The notes beneath the pieces are model-generated. The model made no database searches. It had not been told where the DNA came from and saw only the letters and a program-made list of their open reading frames with translations. A stretch of DNA of 60,248 bases, taken from Actinomycetes bacterium. GTDB taxonomy: Bacteria; Actinomycetota; Acidimicrobiia; Acidimicrobiales; RAAP-2. The DNA is taken from positions 1 through 60,248 of the forward strand of contig JAJYVS010000016.1 of NCBI GenBank assembly GCA_021791895.1. Direction: 5' to 3'. Made by a program: the position numbers and the translations under genes. Positions 43,201 through 51,689 of the stretch are shown here, piece by piece (position 1 is the first letter of the stretch; every line of letters starts with the position of its first letter).

Positions 43201-43781
43201 GCGAGATGACGCCTGCCCAGAGGGCGGAGATTCTGGAGAGCCGCCTCAGTGAGCACGGCCACACCAGCCCCGAGGACGTCGACGCTGCCATCGCGCGGAG
43301 CGAGTCACCGTCGGGCGACCAACCGAGCACGGCGCTCGGTGCGCGAGTGGTCGCACGTGCCTGGTGCGACGAGGAGTTCAGGGATCGGCTCCTTGCCCAT
43401 CCGGTGAGCACGTTGTCCGAGTTCGCACCGCAGTCGGTGCCCATCGCGGTGTTGGCGGACACGCCGACGGTCCATCACGTCATCGTGTGCACCCTCTGCT
43501 CCTGCTATCCCAGCGGCCTGCTCGGGAACCCGCCGACCTGGTACAAGAGTTTTGAATACCGCAGTCGCGTCGTTCGCGAACCCCGGGTGGTGCTCGCCGA
43601 GTTCGGGACGTACATCGAGCCGGATGTCGAGATCCGGGTGCACGACTCCACCGCCGAACAGCGTTACCTGGTGCTGCCGATGCGCCCTCTCGGCACCGAC
43701 GGGTGGAACGAAGGCCGCCTCGCCTCGTTGGTCACCCGCAACTCGATGATCGGGACCGGGCACCCTCGAGTGCCGGAGTGA
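43197..43781 (+). CDS. Nitrile hydratase alpha subunit, cobalt type
   Basis: 194 residues from a GTG at 43197 overlapping the beta stop (an ATG three codons later is possible). The metal-binding claw is Cys98-Thr-Leu-Cys101-Ser-Cys103. Thr in the second position is the cobalt-type signature (iron enzymes have Ser). WYKSFEYRSRVVREPR follows as expected. The two later Cys are normally oxidised to sulfinate and sulfenate. The small accessory/metallochaperone gene that usually follows is absent here; the next gene is on the other strand. Confidence 0.94.
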   Translation: MSEMTPAQRAEILESRLSEHGHTSPEDVDAAIARSESPSGDQPSTALGARVVARAWCDEEFRDRLLAHPVSTLSEFAPQSVPIAVLADTPTVHHVIVCTLCSCYPSGLLGNPPTWYKSFEYRSRVVREPRVVLAEFGTYIEPDVEIRVHDSTAEQRYLVLPMRPLGTDGWNEGRLASLVTRNSMIGTGHPRVPE

Positions 43782-43903
43782 GGGCCATGACCAGGGAGCG
43801 ACGCCCGTAGAGGATCGGAGCGACCCGGCGACGCGACCGAACCCCGAGAGTCGACCCGAGCCTCCTCGGGGGTCGCGGGGAGGGGTCGTTTCGACACGGC
43901 CGC

Positions 43904-44200
43904 CTAAGTGTGTCGGAGGTGCTCCTCCACCGAGGTGACCTTCGATCGCAAGGCTCCGCTCGTCCCCGGTCGGTGATCGATCTTGATGACGACGCTCACT
44001 CGGCCCGCTCGGGAAGAAACCGCTTCCACGCACGAATGGATGAGGTCCATGACCTCGCTCCATTCCCCTTCGACATTGGTGAACATCGCGTTCGTCTCGT
44101 TGGGAAGGCCGCTCGCTCGGACGAGGCGAACCGCTTCGGCCACAGCGGAGCCGACCGACTCGCCCACACCGACCGGCGTTATCGAGAATGCGGCGATCAT
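43904..44200 (-). CDS. MTH1187/YkoF-family thiamine-binding-type protein
   Basis: A 98-residue single-domain protein starting MIAAFSITPVG, with SGLPNETNAMFTNVEGEWSEVMDLIHSC and RVSVVIKIDHRPGTSG, the typical ferredoxin-like fold of the MTH1187/YqgV (DUF77) family. Homologues bind thiamine or related pyrimidines, often as tetramers; the cellular role is unsettled. The start is ATG at 44200. It diverges from the VOC gene across 87 bases. Confidence 0.9.
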   Translation of the reverse strand: MIAAFSITPVGVGESVGSAVAEAVRLVRASGLPNETNAMFTNVEGEWSEVMDLIHSCVEAVSSRAGRVSVVIKIDHRPGTSGALRSKVTSVEEHLRHT

Positions 44201-44287
44201 CGCCCCACGGTACCGGGCCGCTGTCGACCCCGGCTTCTCGGCACGCGGTGTGTCAAGTCGAATCGTGGGCATGGCAGGATCGTCCCC

Positions 44288-45085
44288 ATGATCAGGGATG
44301 CCGATTTCGACCACGTTGCGCTGGCCGCCGAGTCGCGCCGGGACCTCGAGCCGCGCTATGCCGAGCAGCTGGGTGGTGTCGCCTCGGCCAACGCCGCGGG
44401 CGGACAGGCCGGATTCACCTGGGCCCAGGTGAGGTACCGCAACGGGATGGCGCTCGAGATGCTCGAGCCGTACCGCGTCCAGGAGAACGACTTTCTCCGT
44501 CGCTTCCTCGATCGGAACGGACCCGGACCCCATCACTTGACGTTCACGGTTCCTGACTTCGCCCGCGCGCTCGAAGCGGCCGTGGCTGCCGGGTACCGAC
44601 CGGTCGGGGTCGACGACTCCTCGCCGCAGTGGAAGGAGGCGTTCTTGCACCCCAAGGACGCCCCGGGCGTGGTCATCCAGCTGGCCGAGTCCCATGAGCA
44701 TCACGAGCCTCCGCGCGACCGGTTGTCGCCGTCGGCCGAGCTGCTGCATGTGGCCCACGCCGTCCGCTCGCTCGACGACGGTCTGCGGTTGTTCGAAGCA
44801 CTGCTCGGCGGCGTCAGGACCAGCGAAGGCGAGGGATCGGGCCACCGCTGGATCGAGCTTCGCTGGCCCGGTCCGGGTCGAGTTCGGCTCCTCGTGCCGA
44901 CCGGACCGGGTGCACTGGACAAGTGGATCGGGAGCAGGCCCGGACGCGTCCACCACGTGGCGTTCCGCGTCCTTGACCCGAGCGCCCTACCCGGCGCCAC
45001 CGCGAACGGCGAGTGCTGGCGGGTCGAACCGGAGGCGAATCGAGGGACCCGCCTCGTCCTGGTGGCCGACACCGGAAGCTCCTGA
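44288..45085 (+). CDS. VOC-superfamily protein (glyoxalase/dioxygenase fold), two-module
   Basis: This 265-residue protein has two VOC modules: residues 1-135 (DADFDHVALAAESRRDLEPRYAEQLGG, GPGPHHLTFTVPDFARALEAA, KDAPGVVIQLAE) and 150-265 (AELLHVAHAVRSLDDGLRLFEALLGG, GRVHHVAFRVLD). His and Glu residues at the metal positions (DHVA, HHLTF, IQLAE) are present in the first module. The overall look is closest to methylmalonyl-CoA epimerase-type and lactoylglutathione lyase-type proteins, but no substrate can be assigned. The start is ATG at 44288. Confidence 0.87.
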   Translation: MIRDADFDHVALAAESRRDLEPRYAEQLGGVASANAAGGQAGFTWAQVRYRNGMALEMLEPYRVQENDFLRRFLDRNGPGPHHLTFTVPDFARALEAAVAAGYRPVGVDDSSPQWKEAFLHPKDAPGVVIQLAESHEHHEPPRDRLSPSAELLHVAHAVRSLDDGLRLFEALLGGVRTSEGEGSGHRWIELRWPGPGRVRLLVPTGPGALDKWIGSRPGRVHHVAFRVLDPSALPGATANGECWRVEPEANRGTRLVLVADTGSS

Positions 45086-45141
45086 CCCGGCCCTTCTTGG
45101 AACGGGGCGCGGATCGAGTTCTGAGTGGCAGGCTCTGGTCG

Positions 45142-46131
45142 GTGTGGGATCTCCGAAACGTGGAAGATCCCGACGACCCGATCCTTGGACCGTGCGTCCG
45201 ATTGATCTCGGCGTACTACCAAGAGATCCTCGGTCCCACGCAGCGGCCGTACCCGGAAGAGGAGCTGGCGTGGAGGCTGCGGCCCGTCGCCGGTCGTCGA
45301 TGGCACCGTCTGGTCGTGGCCCTCGATCGCGAGCTCGTGGTGGGGGTTGCGTTGCAGACCGTCCCCTGGGACGCTGGGCCGACGTCGTACTTGAGGATCG
45401 TGATGGTCCACCCGGAGCTCCGTCGGCGGGGCATCGCCCGATCCCTCCTCGACCGGGCGGCCTCGGCGGCGTCGGACGAGGGCCGGGTCCGACTCGGGTG
45501 GCAGTTGCCGTACGGAGGACCTGGCACCACGGCGTTCGCAGCGGCGCAGGGCGCCGAGCTCCTCGGGGTCTTCGAGCAGAACCGGGTGGCGACGTCGGCG
45601 CTCGACCGCTCGACGCTCGAGACCTGGGTGGAGTCGGCTCGTGACGCGGCGAGGAACTACGAGCTCATCGGTTGGGACGGACCGTGCCCGGACGAACATC
45701 TGGAGGCCTTCGCCTCCATGCAGGCGCTCATGGAGGACGCTCCGGGCAATCGCCCCGAGGACGCGGTGGCCCGGACGATCGACCGGCTCAGACAACGCGA
45801 GGCCTTCGATCTCGGGCGCGGTCCGAACTGGCGCGTCTGTGTACGCCACATCGGGAGCGGGACCCTCGTCGGTTACACCGAGCTGCAGCCCCTCGTCACC
45901 CGACCATGGTTGGCAAACCAGGGGGACACGGTCGTCGCACCGATCCATCGGGGGAACGGCCTCGGTCGTTGGATGAAGGCCAGGAACGCTCTTCGAATCC
46001 TGGACGAACAACCTGAGGTCGACGTTATCGAGACCGCGAACGACGAGACGAACGGACCCATGCTCGAGATCAACCGGGCGATGGGCTTCGTGCCGGTGTG
46101 CCGGTGGGTTCAGTGGTCACGGGCACTCTGA
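45142..46131 (+). CDS. GNAT acetyltransferase with two GNAT domains
   Basis: About 329 residues. The first GNAT domain shows VMVHPELRRRGIARSLLDRAAS (acetyl-CoA loop R-R-G-I-A). The second shows VAPIHRGNGLGRWMKARNALRIL and VDVIETANDETNGPMLEINRAMGFVP. Such tandem GNATs in actinobacteria include mycothiol-synthase-like and aminoglycoside-type enzymes; the acceptor is unknown. The start is uncertain: GTG 45142 (VWDLRNVEDPDD) is used, TTG 45097 is an alternative, and neither has a strong ribosome site. It follows the VOC gene closely and may be co-transcribed. Confidence 0.85.
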   Translation: MWDLRNVEDPDDPILGPCVRLISAYYQEILGPTQRPYPEEELAWRLRPVAGRRWHRLVVALDRELVVGVALQTVPWDAGPTSYLRIVMVHPELRRRGIARSLLDRAASAASDEGRVRLGWQLPYGGPGTTAFAAAQGAELLGVFEQNRVATSALDRSTLETWVESARDAARNYELIGWDGPCPDEHLEAFASMQALMEDAPGNRPEDAVARTIDRLRQREAFDLGRGPNWRVCVRHIGSGTLVGYTELQPLVTRPWLANQGDTVVAPIHRGNGLGRWMKARNALRILDEQPEVDVIETANDETNGPMLEINRAMGFVPVCRWVQWSRAL

Positions 46132-46297
46132 GGGTCCGGATTCCTGCGGCGCAGCGGAGCTGACGACTCGAAGCCCGTTCCGTGGCCGCACGGGCGGTCG
46201 TGGGGTGGTGCTCTCGAAGGGGCTGATCCGGCCCTCCTCGTCGGCCGGTTCGACCGTCACGGAGCTCGGCCATGGCGCAGGTGACGGGCCGGGCTCG

Positions 46298-46675
46298 TCA
46301 GGAGTTGGTGCGCTCGAACCTGGCGACGACGGCTTCGGTGTTCGCGCCCAGGCTCGTAGCGATGTCGTCCCACGACGTCCCCGCGGTCCGGAGCCGTGCG
46401 ACCCAGCGGGCCAGGTCGCTCTCGATCGACCCGATCGTTCGGTCCAAGACGGGGAGGAGTTGGAGGATCTCTGGGGCCGGCCGATTCTCGAAGGCGGCCT
46501 CGGCGGCTTCTGCAGCCTCGTCGGAGGACGACGAGGCGAGGATGTCCTGGCAGAGTCCGATGCACTCGTCGCAGATGTAGACGCCGGGTCCGGCGATCAA
46601 CTTGTGCATCTCGGTGTTGTCCTTGCGGCAGAACGAGCAGCTGGCGAAGACCTTCCTGGTGGAACCACTGGACAC
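46298..46675 (-). CDS. Free-standing ClpX-type C4 zinc finger with C-terminal helix-turn-helix-like region
   Basis: 125 residues from a GTG at 46675 with a perfect AGGAGG five bases upstream. [19 protein letters not shown], then [13 protein letters not shown] at residues 13-46, is the zinc-binding domain normally found at the N-terminus of ClpX. No AAA+ ATPase domain follows. Instead there is an Ala/Glu linker and a C-terminal region, [27 protein letters not shown], that looks like a helix-turn-helix. In ClpX this zinc domain dimerises and binds substrates and adaptors, so this protein may be an adaptor, competitor or DNA-linked regulator of ClpXP. Confidence 0.85.
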   Translation of the reverse strand: MSSGSTRKVFASCSFCRKDNTEMHKLIAGPGVYICDECIGLCQDILASSSSDEAAEAAEAAFENRPAPEILQLLPVLDRTIGSIESDLARWVARLRTAGTSWDDIATSLGANTEAVVARFERTNS

Positions 46676-47033
46676 GTGAGCCTCCTGACGAGTTTGGATG
46701 TGACGGAGGGAGGCGGTGTGGCTCACCGGTACGGGCTGCTCGTTCTCGAGCCAGTCGCTTGCGGTGTTTTCCGACGTCACCCGAACTCCGAGCGCTCGGT
46801 CCGGGCACCCCAGCTGCCCCGAACGCTTCGATCGGACGGCCCCTGAGGACATCGATCCCCTTTGCCCCGATGCGGCCCCGGCTGGGGTGGGCCCCCGGAG
46901 GTGTGGCGCAGGTCTCGCCGGGAACGACTGTAGCCACCCTGAACCGAGGGCCCGACGGTCGGACGGCTTCGGCCGCCGGGTGAACCGGGGTGAGCAGGCA
47001 AAGGCGGCCGGCTCCAGGTGGAATGATCTCCGG
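46676..47033. other. Intergenic region, nothing recognised
   Basis: About 360 bases between two divergent genes. It must hold the promoters of the zinc-finger gene and of the methyltransferase gene, but no clear -10/-35 pair, operator or small gene stands out. Confidence 0.45.
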
Positions 47034-47747
47034 ATGGCCGAAGTGGTGGAAGGCCTTCGGGGGGTCCCGCGCAAGGACCTGGTGCTGGCGTTCACCGAAG
47101 TGCAGGCGTGTGCCCTCGTCCCGGAGATCCGCCTCCACCTCGCGACCGACACCATGGCGCTGTGGGAACGGTTGGAGTCGGCCATCGGCCGGGGCGAGCT
47201 CGCCCCGCCGTTCTGGGCCACCGCCTGGGCCGGGGGGTTGGCGCTGGCTCGTCACCTGCTGGACCGTCCGGAGATCGTGCACGGTCGGGACGTCGTCGAC
47301 ATCGCCAGCGGGTCGGGGCTCGTCGCCATCGCTGCCGCTCTCGCCGGCGCCAGAAGCGTGACGGCGTACGACGTCGACGAACTGGCGGTCGCGGCGGCGG
47401 CGATGAACGCCGGGCTCAACGAGGTCGAGATCTCGACCGAGGTGCGCGACGTACGAGAGGTGGCAGCAGCAAGGGGCTCATTGGTCACCGCGGGGGACGT
47501 CTTCTACGCGGTGGAGATCGCCGACGCGATGGGCGAGGCACTCCGGAGGCTCGTGGCGCGCGGGGTCGAGGTCTTGATCGGAGATCCACACCGCCCGCTC
47601 CTCCCGGCGGAGGGGCTCGAGCCGGTTGCCGACTATCAGGTAGCGGTCGATGTGGCCGTCGAGGCGGTCGAGGTGAAAGCAGCGATGGTGGCTCGCCTCC
47701 GACCCGAGACGACACCGATTGGTACGGCGCGGCCCCTCAGACGCTGA
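47034..47747 (+). CDS. Methyltransferase of the ETFB-lysine/PrmA-like class
   Basis: This 237-residue protein has [20 protein letters not shown] near residue 25, [20 protein letters not shown], then motif [22 protein letters not shown]. The W-A-G-G-x-A-L-A-R block is typical of the bacterial relatives of the electron-transfer-flavoprotein beta-subunit lysine methyltransferase and of PrmA. It therefore probably methylates protein lysines, although databases often call it a nicotinamide N-methyltransferase-like protein. The start is ATG at 47034. Confidence 0.86.
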   Translation: MAEVVEGLRGVPRKDLVLAFTEVQACALVPEIRLHLATDTMALWERLESAIGRGELAPPFWATAWAGGLALARHLLDRPEIVHGRDVVDIASGSGLVAIAAALAGARSVTAYDVDELAVAAAAMNAGLNEVEISTEVRDVREVAAARGSLVTAGDVFYAVEIADAMGEALRRLVARGVEVLIGDPHRPLLPAEGLEPVADYQVAVDVAVEAVEVKAAMVARLRPETTPIGTARPLRR

Positions 47748-47890
47748 CCCGGCCCTGAGCGGGCTCGCCGTCCCGCGTCGCCCATCGGCAGGACCCCGGG
47801 AGGCGTGACCGCCCGAGTCGTCGGAAGAGGCGGGTGGTATAGGTTCCTAGCGGTCGGTGCAGGTCGCGACGCGCTCGGAGGTGCGGTCCC

Positions 47891-48673
47891 GTGGACATTC
47901 TCGGCGAGAAGGTGGAGATGGGGGTGGTCGAGCAGCGCTTCGACCTGGAGGTCGGTGGCCAACCGATCCCGGGCATCCAGTGGATGCCCGAAGGCGTGAC
48001 GGGACCGCGACCGACGATCTTGATCGGACACGGCGGTACCTAGCACAAGCGGGTGCCGAACGTCCTCGCCCTTGCCCGACGGTTCGTGCGACACCTCGGC
48101 TACTCGGCCGTCGCGCTGGACGCGCCGGGGCACGGGGATCGCATCACCGACCCCGAGGAGGCCGAACGACGACGCCGGGCATTGCAGGACCGCATCGCGG
48201 CGGGGCCCGGGGGCGGCGAGCGAGTGCTCGGTCCCGAAGAGGCGAGCGAGTGGGTCGAGCGGACCACCAAGGGGGTGGCCGAGTGGAAGGCTCTGCTCGA
48301 CGAGCTCGACGCGCAGCGGGCCGGGATGCGCTACGGCTACTGGGGGGTGTCGATGGGAACCGCCATCGGGCTGCCCTTCGTGGCCGAGGAACCACGTGTC
48401 GCCGCCGCTGTCTTGGGGCTGGCCGGTCTGGGTAACCGACCCGGATCGGAGCGGTTCGAGAGCTCAGCGAGGTCGCTGCGGGCCCCCGTCCTGCTCGTCC
48501 TTCAGTGGAACGACGAACTGGTTGGCCAGCAAGAGGGCCTTGCGCTGTTCGATGCGATCGGCTCCAGCGAGAAGACCGCCCACATCCATCCCGGGGGCCA
48601 CGTGGAGACCCCGCTCTTCGAGCGGGACGCGTACGAGGCCTTCTTCCTTCGTCACCTCGGCCCGGTCGACTGA
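47891..48673 (+). pseudogene. Alpha/beta hydrolase interrupted by an in-frame amber codon
   Basis: The frame from GTG 47891 (GGAGG nine bases upstream) to TGA 48673 encodes a full-length 260-codon dienelactone-hydrolase-like protein, except for a TAG at 48041-48043 (codon 51). It interrupts the oxyanion-hole segment: LIGHGGT-stop-HKRVPNVLALARRFV. One C-to-T change from CAG (Gln) would explain it. Downstream, YGYWGVSMGTAIGLP carries the Ser nucleophile, and NDELVG and HPGGH the acid and His, all intact. Initiation at GTG 48053 would lack the oxyanion hole. It is a recent nonsense mutation, a sequencing error or, less likely, read-through. Confidence 0.8.
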
Positions 48674-48926
48674 GACACAGAGGTCGGTCCATCCGTCGGA
48701 TCCGTCGGCGAGTGTCGGGACCAGAAGACCTCACGAACTGACGGCCGACACCGAGGCGTCCTGAAGGAACCTGGTGCACTTCGGTCAGCCCGAACTGCGC
48801 TGACCGGCGATCGCCAGCGACGAGCCCTGACCGACGCCGGCCATGACCGAGGCTCGCGGCGACGCGCGTCGGCCGGGCGGGACCCTGGAATAGGTCTGAG
48901 CCAACCCGGCCGGGCAAGATGTCGGG

Positions 48927-49493
48927 ATGCGTGAACTCGGACTCGTCCTGCCGGGGGCCAACTACCCGCCGCGCGCGCCGGTGCTCTGGTGCTGCGCCCA
49001 GGCGCTCCGCCAGCGGGGCGCCGAGGTCCGGGCCCTCGACTATCCGTCCGAACGGCCCCGCGCCCTCGATTCCGACGAGGCGGGGTCGTTCTTCCGGGCC
49101 GTGTCTGATCAGATCGTGAAACAAATCAGCGAAGTGTCCCCGGAGCGGGTCACCTTTGTGGCCAAGTCCCTCGGGACGGTGGTCCTGGCCCACCTCCGGG
49201 AGGATTTGATCCGCTGTGACGAGGTCCGGGCGATCTGGCTCACCCCGATCTTCGGCCGGGCCGAGGTCCGCGACGGGGCGGCAGCCAAGCCGTGGGCGAG
49301 CCTCTATGCCTCCGGCGCCGCCGACCCGTTGCACGATGCCGACGGGTTGGCCGCGGTGGTGGCGGCGACCGGCGGCGTCTCCTTGGTCCTCGACCGCGCC
49401 GACCACGCTCTCGAGGTGCCTGGTGATGTCGAGGCCAGCGTGGCGATCCTGGCCCAGCTTTCCCGAGTGGTCCTGGACTTCGCCGGGGCGTAG
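48927..49493 (+). CDS. Small alpha/beta hydrolase (KANL3/Tex30-like)
   Basis: This 188-residue protein has LVLPGANYPPRAPVLWCCAQAL at the N-terminus and FVAKSLGTVVLAHL with the putative nucleophile Ser in A-K-S-L-G. DADGLAAVVAATGG and RADHALEVPGDV supply the late acid and His. It lacks a lid domain and matches the short KANL3/Tex30 dienelactone-hydrolase-like family. The substrate is unknown. The start is ATG at 48927. Confidence 0.83.
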   Translation: MRELGLVLPGANYPPRAPVLWCCAQALRQRGAEVRALDYPSERPRALDSDEAGSFFRAVSDQIVKQISEVSPERVTFVAKSLGTVVLAHLREDLIRCDEVRAIWLTPIFGRAEVRDGAAAKPWASLYASGAADPLHDADGLAAVVAATGGVSLVLDRADHALEVPGDVEASVAILAQLSRVVLDFAGA

Positions 49494-49582
49494 GTGGCCG
49501 ACGTCGATGGACGCGAGCCGCTTGCGACGCTCGTCAGGATGTGGTCGATGACGCCGTGTGCCAGCAGGAGCGGACGACCGAG

Positions 49583-50692
49583 ATGAGCACCTTCATCCGC
49601 CGGTACGAGACGGAAGGGACCGGGGTCCGGCTCGCGGTGAAGGATCTCATCGACCTCGTCGGCGAGCCGACGACCGCCGGCTGCCGGGCCGTCGCCGAGC
49701 GGGCCCAACCGGCCACGTCCGACGCGGCCTGCATCGCCGGGGCGAGACGAGCCGGGGCCCGCATCGTCGGCAAGACCAACCTGAGCGAGCTCGCTTACGA
49801 CGCCGTTGGCGACAACGAGTGGTACGGGACACCCGTCAACCCGCTCGATGCGCGCCGGATCCCCGGGGGCTCCTCCAGCGGATCGGCGGTGGCCGTCGGA
49901 TCCGGTGACGCCGACGTGGCCTACGGCTCCGACACCGGGGGTTCGGTGCGGATCCCCTCGGCTTGTTGCGGGACGGTCGGCCTGAAGACCACTTTCGGCC
50001 GCGTCCCGTTGGACGGGGTCTGGCCACTCTCCCAGAGCCTCGACACCATCGGTCCCATGGCGGCGGACGTCGCCGGGGTGGTGACCGGCATGGGCCTCCT
50101 CGAGCCGGGCTTCGCACCCGCCCCGACCCCGGCCGCCGTGGTCGGCCGTCTGCGCCCGCCCGACGTCGACCCCCTCGTCGAGCGGGCGGTCGACGAGGCG
50201 CTGGCGGCCGCCGAGCTCGAGGTCGTGGATCTCGCGCTCGAGGGTTGGGCGACGACCGGCGAGGCCTTCGGCCCGCTCATCGTCGGGGAGGCCTGGCGCA
50301 ACGATCGGCACCTGCTGGAGGACCCCTCGAAGGTGAGCACGCGTATCGCCGAGCGACTCGCGGCGGGCGCCGGCATCACCGAGGAGATGACCGCCGGGGC
50401 CCGCCGTGTGCAAGCACGCTGGCGGGCCGAGGTGGAATCGGTGCTGTCACGGGTGCAGTTGCTGGTCCTGCCGACCCTGCTCGGGTTCGCCCCGCTCCTG
50501 GGGGAGACCAACCCGTTCAACCTCACCGCGCTCACCAACCCGTTCAACGTGAGCGGGTCGCCGGCCCTCGCCCTCCCGGTCCCGGCGCCCGGTTCACCCC
50601 TGCCGGCGAGCCTGCAGCTGGTCGGGCCGTCCGGTGGCGAGGAGCTGGTCTGCGCCACCGCTGCGGTCCTCGAGGCCGCCGCCGCTCGCTGA
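49583..50692 (+). CDS. Amidase (amidase signature family), short form
   Basis: This 369-residue enzyme has Lys in LAVKDLIDLVGEPTTAG (about residue 19-25), cis-Ser in PGGSSSGSAVAVGSG and nucleophile Ser in SDTGGSVRIPSACCGTVGLK. The N-terminal 50-60 residues of typical amidases are missing, as in some indoleacetamide-hydrolase-like and AtzF-like short forms, and the active-site Lys is close to the start. The start is ATG at 49583. It is followed by SDR and ThDP-enzyme genes on the same strand with 56- and 116-base gaps, which may form one transcription unit. Confidence 0.91.
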   Translation: MSTFIRRYETEGTGVRLAVKDLIDLVGEPTTAGCRAVAERAQPATSDAACIAGARRAGARIVGKTNLSELAYDAVGDNEWYGTPVNPLDARRIPGGSSSGSAVAVGSGDADVAYGSDTGGSVRIPSACCGTVGLKTTFGRVPLDGVWPLSQSLDTIGPMAADVAGVVTGMGLLEPGFAPAPTPAAVVGRLRPPDVDPLVERAVDEALAAAELEVVDLALEGWATTGEAFGPLIVGEAWRNDRHLLEDPSKVSTRIAERLAAGAGITEEMTAGARRVQARWRAEVESVLSRVQLLVLPTLLGFAPLLGETNPFNLTALTNPFNVSGSPALALPVPAPGSPLPASLQLVGPSGGEELVCATAAVLEAAAAR

Positions 50693-50748
50693 AGCGCGAG
50701 CCGACCGATAGGTTCCGGGCCAGTCGAGCGCGAGTCGGAGGTGGAGGC

Positions 50749-51573
50749 ATGGGGATCCTGGACAACAAGACGGCCATCGTCACCGGTGCGAGCCGGGGCA
50801 TCGGGGAGTACATCGCCCGCCGGTTTGCATCCGAGGGGGCGGCGGTGGCGGTGGCGGCCCGGACCGTCGAGCAGCGCGACCAGCGGTTCCCCGGGACCAT
50901 CCACGGGACCGTCGAGACGATCCGCAAGACGGGCGGCGTCGCCATCGCGGTGCCGACCGACCTGTCGAGGTCCGAGGACCGCCAGCGGCTGATCGAGACG
51001 GTGACCGACGAGCTCGGACCGGTGGACATCCTGGTCAACAACGCGGCGGTGACGTATTTCCAACCGGTCCTCGACTTCCCCCGCGCCCGGTTCGATCTGA
51101 TGTTCGAGGTCCAGGTCCGTGCCCCCTTCGAGCTCAGCCAGCTCGTGCTCCCCGGGATGAAGGAGCGGGGAGGGGGATGGATCCTCAACATCTCCTCCGG
51201 GGCGGCCCGGCACCCCCAGATGCCGCCGACCGGGCCCGGGGCCGGCCGTGGGGGCACCGTCTACGGCATGGTGAAGGCGGCCATGGAGCGGTTCTCCACC
51301 GGTCTCGCGTCCGAGGTCTACGCCGACGGGATCGCGGTCAACGCCCTGTCCCCGAGCCGGGGGGTGATGACCCCGGGCGTCGTCTACCACTTCGGGGTGA
51401 CCGACCCGGCGGCCCGGGTGGCCGAGGGGACGGCCGAGGCCCCCGAGGTGATGGCCGAGGCGGCCCTCGCCCTGTGCTCGGGGGACCCGGGCCAGCTGAC
51501 GGGGCGGGTCACCTACAGCCAGGCGCTCCTCGACGAGCTGGGTCGCACCCCCGGACCGCTCGATCCCGCCTGA
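50749..51573 (+). CDS. Short-chain dehydrogenase/reductase
   Basis: This 274-residue classical SDR has the NAD(P) loop VTGASRGIG (11-19), NNAA at 97-100, Ser150 in NISS, Tyr172 and Lys176 in VYGMVKAAM. A double GGAGGTGGAGG precedes the ATG at 50749. AARTVEQRDQRFPGTIHGT and the PGVVYHFGV C-terminal loop resemble SDRs of steroid or hydroxyacyl-type metabolism in Actinobacteria. The substrate is unknown. It lies between the amidase and ThDP-enzyme genes. Confidence 0.92.
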   Translation: MGILDNKTAIVTGASRGIGEYIARRFASEGAAVAVAARTVEQRDQRFPGTIHGTVETIRKTGGVAIAVPTDLSRSEDRQRLIETVTDELGPVDILVNNAAVTYFQPVLDFPRARFDLMFEVQVRAPFELSQLVLPGMKERGGGWILNISSGAARHPQMPPTGPGAGRGGTVYGMVKAAMERFSTGLASEVYADGIAVNALSPSRGVMTPGVVYHFGVTDPAARVAEGTAEAPEVMAEAALALCSGDPGQLTGRVTYSQALLDELGRTPGPLDPA

Positions 51574-51689
51574 CCGGGCGCCGCTCCGCCCACGCGCGGT
51601 GCTGGACCGCCGGTGCGCAGCCCCCCGCCGATTTCGACCGGGTGTGGGAGACTCGATCGCTCGAGTCGCTCGGATGTCGGGGAGGTGCG

